Positions 31,360 to 42,566 of a DNA stretch of 64,000 bases are shown here, piece by piece (within the stretch, counting starts at the first letter, position 1; every line of letters begins with the position of its first letter). This DNA is from Labyrinthula sp. Ha (Eukaryota > Sar > Bigyra > Labyrinthulida > Labyrinthulaceae). A program made the position numbers and the translations under genes. The stretch lies in assembly GCA_015227615.1 (NCBI GenBank), contig JAALGZ010000049.1, forward strand, positions 1 through 64,000. The letters are read 5' to 3'. Under the pieces are notes generated by a model. It searched no databases, had not been told where the DNA came from, and was given only the letters and a program-made list of their open reading frames with translations.

Positions 31360-34338
31360 TTAATTTCTAATTATCCGAGAATCTCTTCGTCTTGGTGTGA
31401 GTGAGTAACCTTTTCCTGCGATGTCCGGTGTGATAGGAGTCATTCGACGTCGACTCTGCTGCTTTTCTTCTACCAAGCTGTGATCAACCCCTAGTTGAAG
31501 ATCGGGGTTAAATTCAAAAGTATCCTTACTTTGAATATCAAGAACGGACTGACTGGACTCTTCTTCTGTAACCTCACTTGCTACGTGCCTACTACGTGCA
31601 GTCATGATATCCTGCAAGATCAGTTTTGCGTCTTCAAGCCTTGCTGAGTATCTTTCTGCGGGTTTGATATCAAGCAACCACTTATTTTCTTTCCTCTGAA
31701 CCTGCCTTAAAACACCAAGAAGATCTCCATCGTATGTAAACAACCGTACAAAGTATTCCGAAGCCGTAATGATCATCTCAGGGTTTAGTGAAACATCTAG
31801 TGCAGTAAGGAATGTTGATTGGGATCGGAATCTTCTTATTTCTGTCACGTATCCCTCGTCTTTGTGAAGTTTGCACCACTCGGAAAGCACTCTGTTTTGG
31901 GGAATTTTGGGACGCTGAATCACAGGTTCTACTACCAAGTTTCTTCTGGCATTTTTTGGCTTAAGCTCCGGGTTTTCTATTGATCTTGCCCTTTTAAAGT
32001 CCTTCATCAAATTTTCAAGTAACTTTTCAACACGTAAAATTTCAACAAATCCATTATTGTCACCCAAGTACAGAAGATTATTTAGAAACTTGGCATGGGT
32101 AATCTCATTAAAACTACCAGGAAAGTGAGTTGTCAGCTCATGCACAAAAACGATTCTGTTACGAGTTTCAAGTGGTGCGGGTTTGAGAAGCCAGAAATGA
32201 ATGGCGCTACAACCATCACCCTTTTTAACTACAGATGCGACAACAGGCAACTGATTGCCAAGTACGCAGAAGGTCGTCGGTGCCATCTCTCCACATTGCA
32301 GGGTAGCCTCCAATCGCCCAAACTCAAAATTCCAATATGTTAATCCAGCAGGTGAGCCACGAGAAAAGCAAAAAAGCTGTCCGAAGGAGTACAAAATCTC
32401 CAATGAATGAAGCTCATTTTCTAAGTGTACCTTTCTCAGAATTCTAATCAGCGGAATTTCTTCTGGGTCCTCTTCATCCAGAAAAAGAATGTCACCCCTT
32501 GCATTACATACTAGTAAAAGTTTATCAGCTTCCAAGTATTTCATTCTTTTTACTTCTACATTCTTCTTTGTTTTTACAAAGTCTTCTAATGCACATCTTT
32601 TCATTTCTACTCCATTCATGTAATCAAACACAGAGACTACACCTAAATGAGTGCCCAGAATAAACTTTCTTTGACGATCATCTAAACAACAAGCTGAGAT
32701 TTCATCCTGTTGTGGAATACTTTGCAACATTAAGCTTTCATTGAAGGAATTGAGCAGTACACCTGTCTTAGCACTCCAGAGTTTAATGGTAGTTCGTGTG
32801 ACAGTCAAGAAAGTTGCTGTTACATCATTGTAGAGGACAAAACAAACAGGTTGACTATCTGAGCGATCAGGAAAAATCAGTTCCTTGTACCCAAATCTAA
32901 ACATTCCTTTACCAACTCCAAGGATTCCTGTTGTTGTTCCTTTTTGTTTTCTTAATCTCATCGATGCTTCTTTGTTTGAAAATAGTTGAAAATCACGTAG
33001 AGGTACTCGTTTTGGTGTCATGAAGCTTTGAACACAAATGAAATTTCTTAAATCCCAAACCTTAAGCACCCCTTGTTCATCACCACTAACAAAATGATTT
33101 TGTGAAACGTGAACACCTACATTTTTGTTTGGTGCATTGTGCCCGGAAAGAGAAGTAATCAAATTACCAATGTACGGGTTCCAGATGAAAATGTTAAACT
33201 CAAATCCCCCGGAGATTAGTAATCTTGAAGAAGAGGCAAAGGCCAAATTAGTAACCCCTGCAGTGTGACCTTTCAAATTCTTCGCAAACTTTCCAGTTTG
33301 TCGATCCCAGAGTTTAATGAGCTTATCCATGCTTCCCGAAACTAAAAAGTCTAGAGGTTTTGAGGTTAGTAACACATTTACCATGTCAATGTGACTATCA
33401 CTTTTCATCCCCAGAAGAAAGTCTGAATTGATGGTTTCGTAAGAACTTTTAGCTTCACTCATTCCTCCCATTACAAATTTTCTGCCTAGTAGCTGCTCAC
33501 TTGATGATCTCTCCAGATCTTCAATAAAAGAGTAATCTACATCGAAAGTAGAGCTTGATTTGCTTGACTTTAGTTTTGATGACGAAAGGATTGCATGATT
33601 ACAGTCCCACGCATGAATAGCCCCATTAATTCCACTCGAAAAAAGAGTGTCAGTGATTTCGCAAAAACAAAGTGTATGTTGTGCACCTACTCCATTGTGC
33701 ATTGTCTCGATCATCTTAGTTACTCGAAGAGTCATTTCATCGTAAAATACAATTTTAAGGCTCTTGGTAGACACAATGAATCCATGCTTCAGGCTGTGCT
33801 CTAGACACATAATCTTTCCTAGATCTCTGCTAACTCTAAGAATGTTTCTTAATTTGAAATCAGTGTCAAAAATTTGAATTTCTTGACCTTCGTTTTCTAC
33901 GATTGCATACCTTTCACTGATTTTGAGCTTAACCAATTGCTTCACAGGTGCTTTGATTCTCACCTGTTCCATCTTGGAAGTATTTTGCATGCACTCAAGA
34001 AAATATTTCTGAATTATTCCACCAGGTTTTGTAGACCCACTAGAATCAGCATGGTCTGATCTTGAAGAAGCCGTATCAATGATGAAGCTCGTAAATTCAT
34101 TCCATTCCATGGTACCATCCCCATTGACATCAATCTGTGCAAATAGCTCTTGTAAGTTTGCTACAAGCTCTATTTCAGTGAATTTCGTACTTTTAAGGTC
34201 AATAAATTTAAGCATTACATCGACAAAATCAGTAAGAGTCAAACCATCTTCTTCCTTTTCAAACTCTCTTCTTAAGGATGAGATTTTTTTTGTGTCAAGT
34301 AGCATCATCATGTCTAACTCATTTTTCTCAGTTCCCAT
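31360..34338 (-). CDS. EF-hand and WD40-repeat protein (WDR49/WDR64-like)
   Basis: 992 aa from the ATG at 34338; the frame extends six codons further to a TTG that I do not use. One clear calcium-binding EF-hand lies at about 70-81 (DVNGDGTMEWNE, with acidic residues at loop positions 1, 3/5 and 12). About 120-850 contain many WD40 repeats, e.g. FLVSGSMDKLIKLWDRQTGK, LLISGGFEFNIFIWNP and FVSGDEQGVLKVWDLR. The charged C-terminus has no repeats. EF-hand plus two WD40 propellers is the layout of WDR49/WDR64-type proteins, several of which are axonemal; an axonemal role here is inference. Intronless. Convergent with ATP synthase epsilon. Confidence 0.85.
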   Translation of the reverse strand: MGTEKNELDMMMLLDTKKISSLRREFEKEEDGLTLTDFVDVMLKFIDLKSTKFTEIELVANLQELFAQIDVNGDGTMEWNEFTSFIIDTASSRSDHADSSGSTKPGGIIQKYFLECMQNTSKMEQVRIKAPVKQLVKLKISERYAIVENEGQEIQIFDTDFKLRNILRVSRDLGKIMCLEHSLKHGFIVSTKSLKIVFYDEMTLRVTKMIETMHNGVGAQHTLCFCEITDTLFSSGINGAIHAWDCNHAILSSSKLKSSKSSSTFDVDYSFIEDLERSSSEQLLGRKFVMGGMSEAKSSYETINSDFLLGMKSDSHIDMVNVLLTSKPLDFLVSGSMDKLIKLWDRQTGKFAKNLKGHTAGVTNLAFASSSRLLISGGFEFNIFIWNPYIGNLITSLSGHNAPNKNVGVHVSQNHFVSGDEQGVLKVWDLRNFICVQSFMTPKRVPLRDFQLFSNKEASMRLRKQKGTTTGILGVGKGMFRFGYKELIFPDRSDSQPVCFVLYNDVTATFLTVTRTTIKLWSAKTGVLLNSFNESLMLQSIPQQDEISACCLDDRQRKFILGTHLGVVSVFDYMNGVEMKRCALEDFVKTKKNVEVKRMKYLEADKLLLVCNARGDILFLDEEDPEEIPLIRILRKVHLENELHSLEILYSFGQLFCFSRGSPAGLTYWNFEFGRLEATLQCGEMAPTTFCVLGNQLPVVASVVKKGDGCSAIHFWLLKPAPLETRNRIVFVHELTTHFPGSFNEITHAKFLNNLLYLGDNNGFVEILRVEKLLENLMKDFKRARSIENPELKPKNARRNLVVEPVIQRPKIPQNRVLSEWCKLHKDEGYVTEIRRFRSQSTFLTALDVSLNPEMIITASEYFVRLFTYDGDLLGVLRQVQRKENKWLLDIKPAERYSARLEDAKLILQDIMTARSRHVASEVTEEESSQSVLDIQSKDTFEFNPDLQLGVDHSLVEEKQQSRRRMTPITPDIAGKGYSLTPRRRDSRIIRN

Positions 34339-37300
34339 TTCTGTCACCCCTAACAACTAACTTTAATAAAATAGACAATATTTCTTTTCTAGAAGAATAG
34401 TTTGGTGTTCTTTCTTAGTTAAGGAAATTAAAAAACTCCGTGTCATGAAAACATGGACGTCTCTAATAACGTAGATTAGAGACATGTCCCCCTCTAAAAT
34501 TTTGATCTTGGTGTCTCCTTGAGCTTTTTCCTGTATGAGGTGCATTAAGCGTAACATATTTATGTTAAGGCAATTTAATGCAGCTCCATAACTGCCTCGT
34601 TTTCAAGTAGTTGTATACAGAATAATCCGTATATAGCACTGTTTTAAAATTTATCTAAGTAAGCGTTGCAATGTAGAGAAATGATTACCAGAATCTCACC
34701 AAAGATGATGAATTCCACTATAGTAAGAGTAAAAAGCCTTTTAGCGTGATCATTATCCAAGTGTGAAGTTAAAACTAAGAAAAGCCATTGAATTTAAGTA
34801 AGAGACATCATCAAAATCTTATTAAGGCATGAACTACTACTAGATGAGATGTCTACTTACTTTCGTTTTAGTTGGAAAAAAAGATTAATGCAGATAAAAA
34901 TGTAATTTATATTCATTCAGCATGTTCGCGACAACCAGATACATTTGCCTACTGTTTCTTGGGTGATAAATATGACCATAAGATGAGCAGAATCTCCCTT
35001 GTAGGAAGTATGGGGTCAGGCAACTGGAATTAATAAATTATAACACTTCTACACAAATATAAGCTCTTAACCCCATAGATATGAGATTTAAAATCTGTTA
35101 ACTGTATATTTAAGTTACATATCCGTATTTTTTATTCACTTAAGTTTGCTAAAATTGAACTTTAATTTCATTATAAATAATCTTATTATTGATTTTAAAC
35201 TTTTAGATACTTAAAATTATTAATTTTCAATCCATAAGAAACTTCATTTTTTTTCTTTGAGAATTTCAAACTATATGTCCATTGAGCAGTATACTAGTCA
35301 CCAAACATTATTAAGAAATATATCGGGCAGTTTTCTCATACCATGTACGGCGAATACTGTTCACATGCAGTAACTGTAAGAGTGAATCTAATATCTAACA
35401 CGTATTATAACTTTTCTATATAAACTTAAATAATCTAGTCACCAAGTTATTGAAACGCTATCCCAGTTTAAATTCAATCTACATGTAGCATCTCTGAGAC
35501 ACCTAAAAAATCATGTACTTTAAACTAGAATCTTCTTCAATGATATGATTGGACCCACAAAACTTTATTCCAGAACCTTAGTTTTTCACATTAATGCAGC
35601 AGATTTCTCATTTTAGTAACTCTTTCTTAGATATAAAAAACAAATAGCAAGTCTCATTGAACTTTGTAAAACTGTTCATTCACTATAGCCAAAGCTTTTT
35701 GAGAAAAGAGAATATTTTGCTAATTAATAGACAGCAATTAAGAAATCTGAGAACTGAACTTCCTTTTTCATAACACGAAGGTAAGGAGCTCAACTATGTA
35801 ACTGTCATATCTTAAACTACTGTGCAGTATCGGAGCTCATCTAAAGGCAGATAATTTAAGAGATTCTACATCATATATTTGCATTCAGGGCAGAAAATAG
35901 AGAAATATTAGTTCTTAAAGGTGCTACAAGGAACTCAAACCGTATGGTCCATACAAAACTCGAAGAGCTGCAATGTTCCTGCTATATCACTTCATTAAAA
36001 TTAAATCTCTGCTGCATGTCCCTTCCACTTAGTTTTAAAAGTTTGTTAAATTCTATTGAAGATATCCCATCAAAGAAAAAGTTTTTAATTCATAGTTTTC
36101 TGATTCTTAGACTCTGATTGGTAGATTGGTTCAACTCGGTCATATTTAAAGCCTCTAAGAAACACTTTTAACTATATTCAGAATTCATCGCATTAATCTG
36201 ACGATTTAAATAAGTTTCCCTAGTATTGCACATTACAGAGTTGCTTATACTAAGTTTTATGGGCTCAAGATATGTATAAAGTTTTATCATTATAAAATGA
36301 TAGCTATATATTCTTTCTACAAAAAAATATGTAAAGAACTATGTGATATACCATGCAGATTCTATGTTGACAAGTAGAGTTACCTTTTGATAATAAATTT
36401 TCAGGAATTAAAATAACATTATGTATTTTCTCTTATTTCAGATTTTTTTCAAATTTTGTTATTCATTGCTACTAACTTCTTTTTTGTTTCATAATATATT
36501 AAAGGGTATTGGACTAGAACATCTATTGGCTAAATCACTCAAAAAATATTGGTTCCTTACATCGTATGACTCTACTTACAAGACAGGTCATATTGAGCAA
36601 GAAGTATTCGGGAACAACCGGTTTCTGTGATAAGATATTCGAGATGTTAAGCTTGCTTTCTGGAACAAAGCTGCTGATACAGAGAACCGGGGACGCTATT
36701 GACAACAAGTTTGTTTTCAGAAGTTGTTATTTAATCTTGGCTGCTCCAGTGCTTTACCAGGAAGGTGATATATATAGGAAGACTCAGGTACAAGGTTTTG
36801 GGTTTTCTTGAACTGGGAGAAACAGTAACATTATGATTATGTAATAGTAGAAACGGGTGTTCAAACCTTAAAAATATAAAAAAAATCAAAGTATCAGAAT
36901 ACAAACAAAAAAACGAATTATTTTAATAAACCAACTTATGCTGCTGCTTATTTTATCAAAATTCACTCAAACAATCTAGAAAAAAACAATATCTTCCAGA
37001 GAGTATTAGAAAATAAAAAATTAGTTTGATCTATTAAAGAAACAAGACTAACAGACAGTGTTCATAGTGATAAGCTTTGGATATAATACTGACTTCACTC
37101 AATTTTAGTTTCTTATTTACATAGCTCTAGCCTCCTGGAGCTATCGTTGATAGATACGTAGACTCATGTAGGTTATATGAATGAACAGAAAGAAAAACTA
37201 AGTGCGATCTAAACGCAAATATCTCCATAACTGATTCTATTATCAGTATGAATTAGAGACTAACAGTGGGTGGCAAAGTATTCATGGTTGATCAAAGTAA

Positions 37301-40300
37301 ACAGAGTTACCAAATGAGGATAAGCAAATGCAGTAGTGTCATTAAATAGCTCTACTCTTGATTGACCCAGATGAAATAAAAATTTGTCTCAGTGCTGGTA
37401 ATTTCCGATCATGTGCAATTTGGTGGAGTTAAAGTATAAGTTTTAGAACATGTTCCTAATTTGACATCTTAATACTTTGCCAAGACCATTTTCTGGTAAA
37501 TGCACCGCTTACAGGAAAGTCTATGCTGGAGGAAACTGATGCTAAGTTTCTTACTTCCTTTTGCAAAGTGCAAAACAAAAATCTAAATCGAGGCAAATAT
37601 GATCAAAATTTAATTTATATTTAAGAACCCTATATATCAGACCCAAACTGACATACAAATACTCTTATTAATCGTAGCAATTAGGAACAGAATAATAGCA
37701 AGAACATGCTTATATGCCATTGATTTATTACTTATAATCAACCATGGGTTAACACCTTCAATAATATATAAACTCATATAAATTTATATGCCCCTTATGA
37801 AAATCTATTCTGTGCAGAAAATACCCTACTTTATAATGAAGTCAAAAAATTTTGACAGGCAACCCCGAAAAAAAATTTGAGTAAACTTTGTTTCTTAATG
37901 CAAAACTTTTAATCTAGGGGTTGGTAAGCTTAGATGTAGCAGGAATGAATCTTATGAAGAGAGTACTAAAGTCAACCTTATTCTTCTAATATTATTTTCC
38001 ATTCACATAAGAGGACGAGTGACTTCAGCACCAGGAGAGGCATTACAATTCGCTTCTCTAAGGAAACATAAATTTCAAGAGCATTCATAGTCCTTTGAAA
38101 TTAAGAGAAGAAAGTTTGAAATTGTTACAAAGCTGCTTCAAGATAATTTCAATCAAGAAAAAGGAGAACTAGCAGAGATAAACCTTGAAGTTGATTCCAA
38201 TTTTATCTTTTTCTCAAATAATTTCAAAACTAATTATTTTAGATTTATTATCACACATTGTCTAAAGTGATTAAAAATCCAAATGTATAGGTACAATCAT
38301 GGTTAAAATAGGAAGTGATTTTTTAAGCTAATGAAAAGAGCTTAAGAATGAGTTAGGCTATAGCATTGCAACTTGATGGAGATACTGCATAGTAATTATT
38401 TTGGCCATGACTCGGGACCAACGTATAACAAGGTTGGTTTCTGGATCATTGCAACAATTTTAATTAGAACATAATCTTCGATATGTATTCCGATCCTGAA
38501 AGATTAGTTTAAGATGTGTTCACCGGCACGAGCCGCAAATTTTATAACAGCCCTAAGAAGCGTCATGCAATGTGAAAGGCGAGGGATGGATTTATCTAGC
38601 ACAAAGACGAGCCATTAGAACTAACTTAAGATACTGGCCCAGAATAACATTAAAATATTTTTAATGACTAGTTGCTCGAATACAAGCAAAAAAGAAACTG
38701 AGCTACTTTACAGCCTTAAAAAGAAGAATACCAATGATGAGATGGTTCTCTTGTTTTGGTTGCATCTTATGGTTTGAAATTAACCCTACATTTTAGTAAC
38801 CTGCTACAACTGGTATTTAGAGTGGAAACAGAAGGTATTCAAGATGGAAATAGATATCTTCTCCTTATTTTCTATACCCAGAGACTAATTTTATGTTTAT
38901 ATGTGCGTAAACTTACCGAAAATATTGTATATGTAACGTTTTTTCTTTGTGGGAGTAACATTTTGAGGAAGCATCAGTGCCTGTAAAGCTCTACGTAGTT
39001 TTATAACATGACATGAGAAAGTTTTGATTAATTTCTGAAAAAAGATAAAACAGAGCTGTTGATACCATTACCTTGCTCATAGAAAAAATGGTAATCGATA
39101 TCAGATTTCTTCAGTGGTGTTGGAATAGATTAAATGGTCTTGGCTTTTAGAAGCATATGCACTTTAGTAGTCTATGCAAAATTGTAGATGTGGGATTTCA
39201 ATGGGAAAAAGCATAACTGCTGCTACCGATAAAGACATGGATTTAAGCATATTTTAGCCTTTAACCATGAATCTAAACAGTTCTCAAACTCAACTCTAAC
39301 CTTTAAATGTTGTCAGATATTAACAGAGCCATTTCCATCTTCATGTTTTATTTTGCTGAAACTAAGTCATAACACAATAAAGCATTATAGAATAACTAAC
39401 TCAGCTAACACCAAGTCACAAAGAAAGGCAGCATTGCTCTCTCAAGCAACATAAAGAGACGATATGTGCGCTAGGTCCGGAGAAGGGAGACTATTCTTAC
39501 AAACAGTTAACATCTCTCGTCCATGATTTCTACGGCTACATACAACTGTTTCATGTTTAGATATTCAGGCTTATGAAGCTTTATTAGTCTCCTTAGCTAC
39601 TCCCTCCTCGTACTCATCTTATGCTCTATTGACATCTAGTAAAACGATTTAATATGTCTCACACCAATTGTACAGTTTCTACATTAGGTACAGTCTCTAA
39701 AGGAAAGAAAACTGTGGTTCTAATTAACAGCTAATGATGTGGTAGAGATACAATGATAATTACCTAAGCTGTTTTTGGCATTCTCGTGCAATATTATGAA
39801 ATCTTCCAGAGTTCAAGACATTGGGTTCCGGGTATGACTGATACTTTGCAGATCCAACACGACCTCTTTAGCCATACTGAACTCCTGAAACGAAAAAAAT
39901 CAAGAACAACGAGCTAATAAAATATTATCACTTGAAACCTTCTGAAGAACTATTCTTGAAAATTTTCTTAGCAAGAGCATTGGGGCTTTGTTTCAGTTTG
40001 TAGAAATGAAAGACACTGGTGAAGCAGAGTGGTTAGAGAAATATGTAACTATGAGCTATTTAGATTTCGTTATTACACAATTTGAAAGAATAATGGAGGA
40101 AGAAAAGAATATCTCCATATATTTCAACCACCAGAAATCTGTGATTACCTTACCTCTTGTTCTGCACAATAACCAAGAGGAATCAAGGTTCTAAAAGTGT
40201 CCTAGAGTAGGAAAGATTACCCAGAAGCGAATGGCCAGAGTGATCAAAGTAATTAGAGTATTTAGTCTTGTCGAACTAAAATACAAAGCAAGAAGCCTTA

Positions 40301-40867
40301 CGCGAAAGGTACCTATAAAGTTTCTGAGCAAGACATCTCCAGTAGCATGAGTTATATAGCTTTCAGGTAAAGCACTATAGCGAAAGAGGGACAATAAGGA
40401 AAGAGGCCCTCCTTCGAGTAGTAAAGCAAACCGCAGAGCAACAGCTCAAAGAGACATCGGCAGAAGTTTTCATTAAGTCATTAAACAAGACAGGTGAAAC
40501 TGAGTTTTCCTTTTGCTAAAGCAGAGCTGTTTCCATGAATAAGCTAATCACAGCAAAGATGCTAAAAAATACTATACGACTCCTAGCCTTAGAACAGGCA
40601 AGTTATTTCAGAAAGATCTTTATAGATGACAGCAAACTGATGCCATTTAATCTACTCGTTTAGGCAGGAAGTTAAAACCTGGACACCAATCTAGCTGAAA
40701 TCCGGGAAACAACTTCTCTTCGGGGACACCGAAGGCATTATCAATTTTGTACTTGGCGCGTATCAAGAGAATTATTACCTTCATTTATTGTACTGGCATC
40801 TGTAAACAGGATCATCTGCTATTAGCAGAGCAGTATCAAGTCGCGGGTTACTAAAATAGAAATAAAA
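34339..40867. other. Long gene-poor AT-rich region
   Basis: About 6.5 kb with no convincing gene. Short frames at 36421-36630, 36566-36811 and 38756-38986 have no recognisable motifs. One coding-like fragment near 39962-40194 is listed separately. Near 40350-40519 another plus-strand frame of about 50 codons (KEALLRVVKQTAEQQLKE) looks amphipathic but is unassigned. The region may hold decayed genes or spliced genes with very short exons. Confidence 0.45.
39937..40194 (+). pseudogene. Coding-like fragment with weak cullin-repeat resemblance
   Basis: An open stretch with amphipathic helical character: ILENFLSKS, EWLEKYVTMSYLDF, then TQFERIMEEEKNISIYF. The spacing recalls the cullin N-terminal repeat (FL...T...Y, then YL...E...EE...YL). 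No further cullin blocks, no Roc1-binding or neddylation segment, and no splice partners could be found around it. It could be a decayed exon, an exon of an unrecognised spliced gene, or chance. Confidence 0.2.
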
Positions 40868-41800
40868 TTAGAACACTTTTGAAAGAAGTTTATACCTGTC
40901 TTTAACGTTCATACTCAGATCAGTCAAACTTTCTACGAAACTTATTATTTGATCTAGTCCAATTTCCAATAGTGCTCTATTTCCTATAGTATAACTAGGT
41001 TTTCCTTTCGAGAAACTTCTGGAAATATAGCCTTGTTTTGCAAGCCTCCGGATTATCATTTGAGTAGGCTTTTGCTTATAATCAAAAGCCTCGCCAATCT
41101 CATCAACCAAGAAGTTTTCATCAACTCCATCTTGCCTAAGAACAATCAGCCCCAAGATCAACATTGTCAATCCAAATTCTAGATTTCCTTCTGACTCCCT
41201 GTCATTCTGATAGGACTCCAATACTTCTCTTGTTTCTTTTTTTGAGTCGCGGTCAAAGAGAAAAATGTTTGAGTCAGATGACAACAACTTTCTCAAGCTT
41301 CTTTTTTTGGCCACTTCTTCTGATTCATCATCCTTTTGTTTTATAGACAGCTTACTCATATCTACTTTGATAAAGGAATCAAGAACCAATGTTAAGCCAA
41401 AAACCTTATATATTTGCTTCTCTGCCTTTTTCAAAAGATAATGAGTGAGCTTTGTTGGAATTCCTGATGTAGAAAAGTTTTCTATTGCAGTGTTAAGCAG
41501 AGTAGATTTTGTCTCAGTAAGATGTTGGCGAAGTAAGAATATTGTACAATCAGAATTGGAGGCATTAGAACATAGTATAAATCTGTTTGCGCTTTTTTGA
41601 AGCTCAGTAATAACTTCTCTACTTATGTTTTCCGGCGCTTCAATCTCTAAGTCCCGGAGCCGGGGGAAGTTTGATGTTCTTTCTAATAGACGGTTGTACT
41701 GCATTGAATATTTTCTCATAGAGGAATCTGTACGGTTTGTTACGCCATTCTGGTTAGTGGTGTCCATATTTTCTTTGTCGCTTCCTCTATCTATCGCCAT
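40868..41800 (-). CDS. NSE3: MAGE-domain protein, Nse3 subunit of the SMC5/6 complex
   Basis: 310 aa from the ATG at 41800. The MAGE homology domain covers roughly residues 60-290: paired winged helices with LLKKAEKQIYKVFGLTL and the diagnostic LTMLILGLIVLRQDGVDENFL. These are followed by QMIIRRLAKQGYISRSF and PSYTIGNRALLEIG. Single-copy MAGE proteins in protists, fungi and plants are Nse3, which with Nse1 and Nse4 forms the kleisin-binding, DNA-binding subcomplex of SMC5/6 (DNA repair and replication-fork stability). The first 50 residues are polar and probably disordered. Intronless. Its start is 103 bp from the divergent P-type ATPase fragment, so they probably share a promoter region. Confidence 0.82.
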   Translation of the reverse strand: MAIDRGSDKENMDTTNQNGVTNRTDSSMRKYSMQYNRLLERTSNFPRLRDLEIEAPENISREVITELQKSANRFILCSNASNSDCTIFLLRQHLTETKSTLLNTAIENFSTSGIPTKLTHYLLKKAEKQIYKVFGLTLVLDSFIKVDMSKLSIKQKDDESEEVAKKRSLRKLLSSDSNIFLFDRDSKKETREVLESYQNDRESEGNLEFGLTMLILGLIVLRQDGVDENFLVDEIGEAFDYKQKPTQMIIRRLAKQGYISRSFSKGKPSYTIGNRALLEIGLDQIISFVESLTDLSMNVKDRYKLLSKVF

Positions 41801-41903
41801 ATGTTTCCTTTGTTTGCTATAACGGTTTCCAGTTTAATATCCAATGAAAATGCCATCATTTCTTTGTTAGCCAATCACACTCCCCGATCATAACTGAACA
41901 GGA

Positions 41904-42566
41904 ATGTCACTGACAGATCAACTTCAACTCAACTTTGATCTATACAAGAAGTCATCATCTTTCATCGATGCTTTCACCACTGTTAAAAACCTTCTAATGA
42001 ATCAATATTTCCTTTCCACAGGACTCACCTCCGTTGATGCTACGTCAAAGCTCAATTTAATCGAGCAGCAGAATCCTTCTGATCCAAATTTTAACGGAAT
42101 AAAATCACCGAATGCCAACTTGCCTGGATTTTTATGTTTTCTTCTTCCATGTTTAAATAATACTATTCCTATGGTTGCTTATCTTAATTGCAAGCCTGAT
42201 GAAGCAAATATTCTTAGAGACGCCGATGTAGTTTGTACAGACTATGATGCACTCGTAGTTGGTGATGTTATTGAAATATATCCAGGTGCTATTGTTCCAG
42301 CTGATTGTGTATTGGTAGAAGCAAAAGTAGATAAAAATTATTTTTCAATATTCGAAAATAGAGAGGTCAAGGTTTGTGTTAGTCAGTATACGGGAGGGGA
42401 GTTAGAGCTGTGCAACGTTGTCTTTGCAGGTTGCTTGTATATTGAGGGAAGCAAGTGCTTGAAAGCAGTTGTTCTAAGTACTGGAATGGAAACTTTAATG
42501 GGGCAATTAATATTAAAAAAACAATGGCCATTAGGAATAGATACGAAAGATATGAGTATTAGATAA
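41904..42566 (+). CDS. Truncated P-type ATPase-like protein: actuator domain only
   Basis: 220 aa. The N-terminal STGLTSVDATSKLNLIEQQN resembles the cation-ATPase N-terminal element. Residues about 95-205 follow the actuator (A) domain: VVCTDYDALVVGDVIEIYPG, then IVPADCVLVEA, a TGxT-like LSTGMETLMGQ. The dephosphorylation motif TGES is degenerate (QYTGGELEL). The frame stops after the A-domain: no phosphorylation DKTGT motif, no nucleotide-binding domain, and only one or two hydrophobic stretches. It therefore cannot pump ions. Either it is the 5' remnant of a broken pump gene, or a short non-catalytic derivative; a missed intron is a third option, but I could not find downstream pump sequence in about 4.7 kb. 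Confidence 0.6.
   Translation: MSLTDQLQLNFDLYKKSSSFIDAFTTVKNLLMNQYFLSTGLTSVDATSKLNLIEQQNPSDPNFNGIKSPNANLPGFLCFLLPCLNNTIPMVAYLNCKPDEANILRDADVVCTDYDALVVGDVIEIYPGAIVPADCVLVEAKVDKNYFSIFENREVKVCVSQYTGGELELCNVVFAGCLYIEGSKCLKAVVLSTGMETLMGQLILKKQWPLGIDTKDMSIR

Noticed and set aside
34339-34356. Upstream TTG start for the WD40 gene, and similar TTG/GTG extensions of the isomerase, thioesterase and Roco frames
   Set aside because: Eukaryotic initiation normally uses ATG; in each case an in-frame ATG further in precedes the conserved domain, or a spliced 5' exon supplies the start (Roco).
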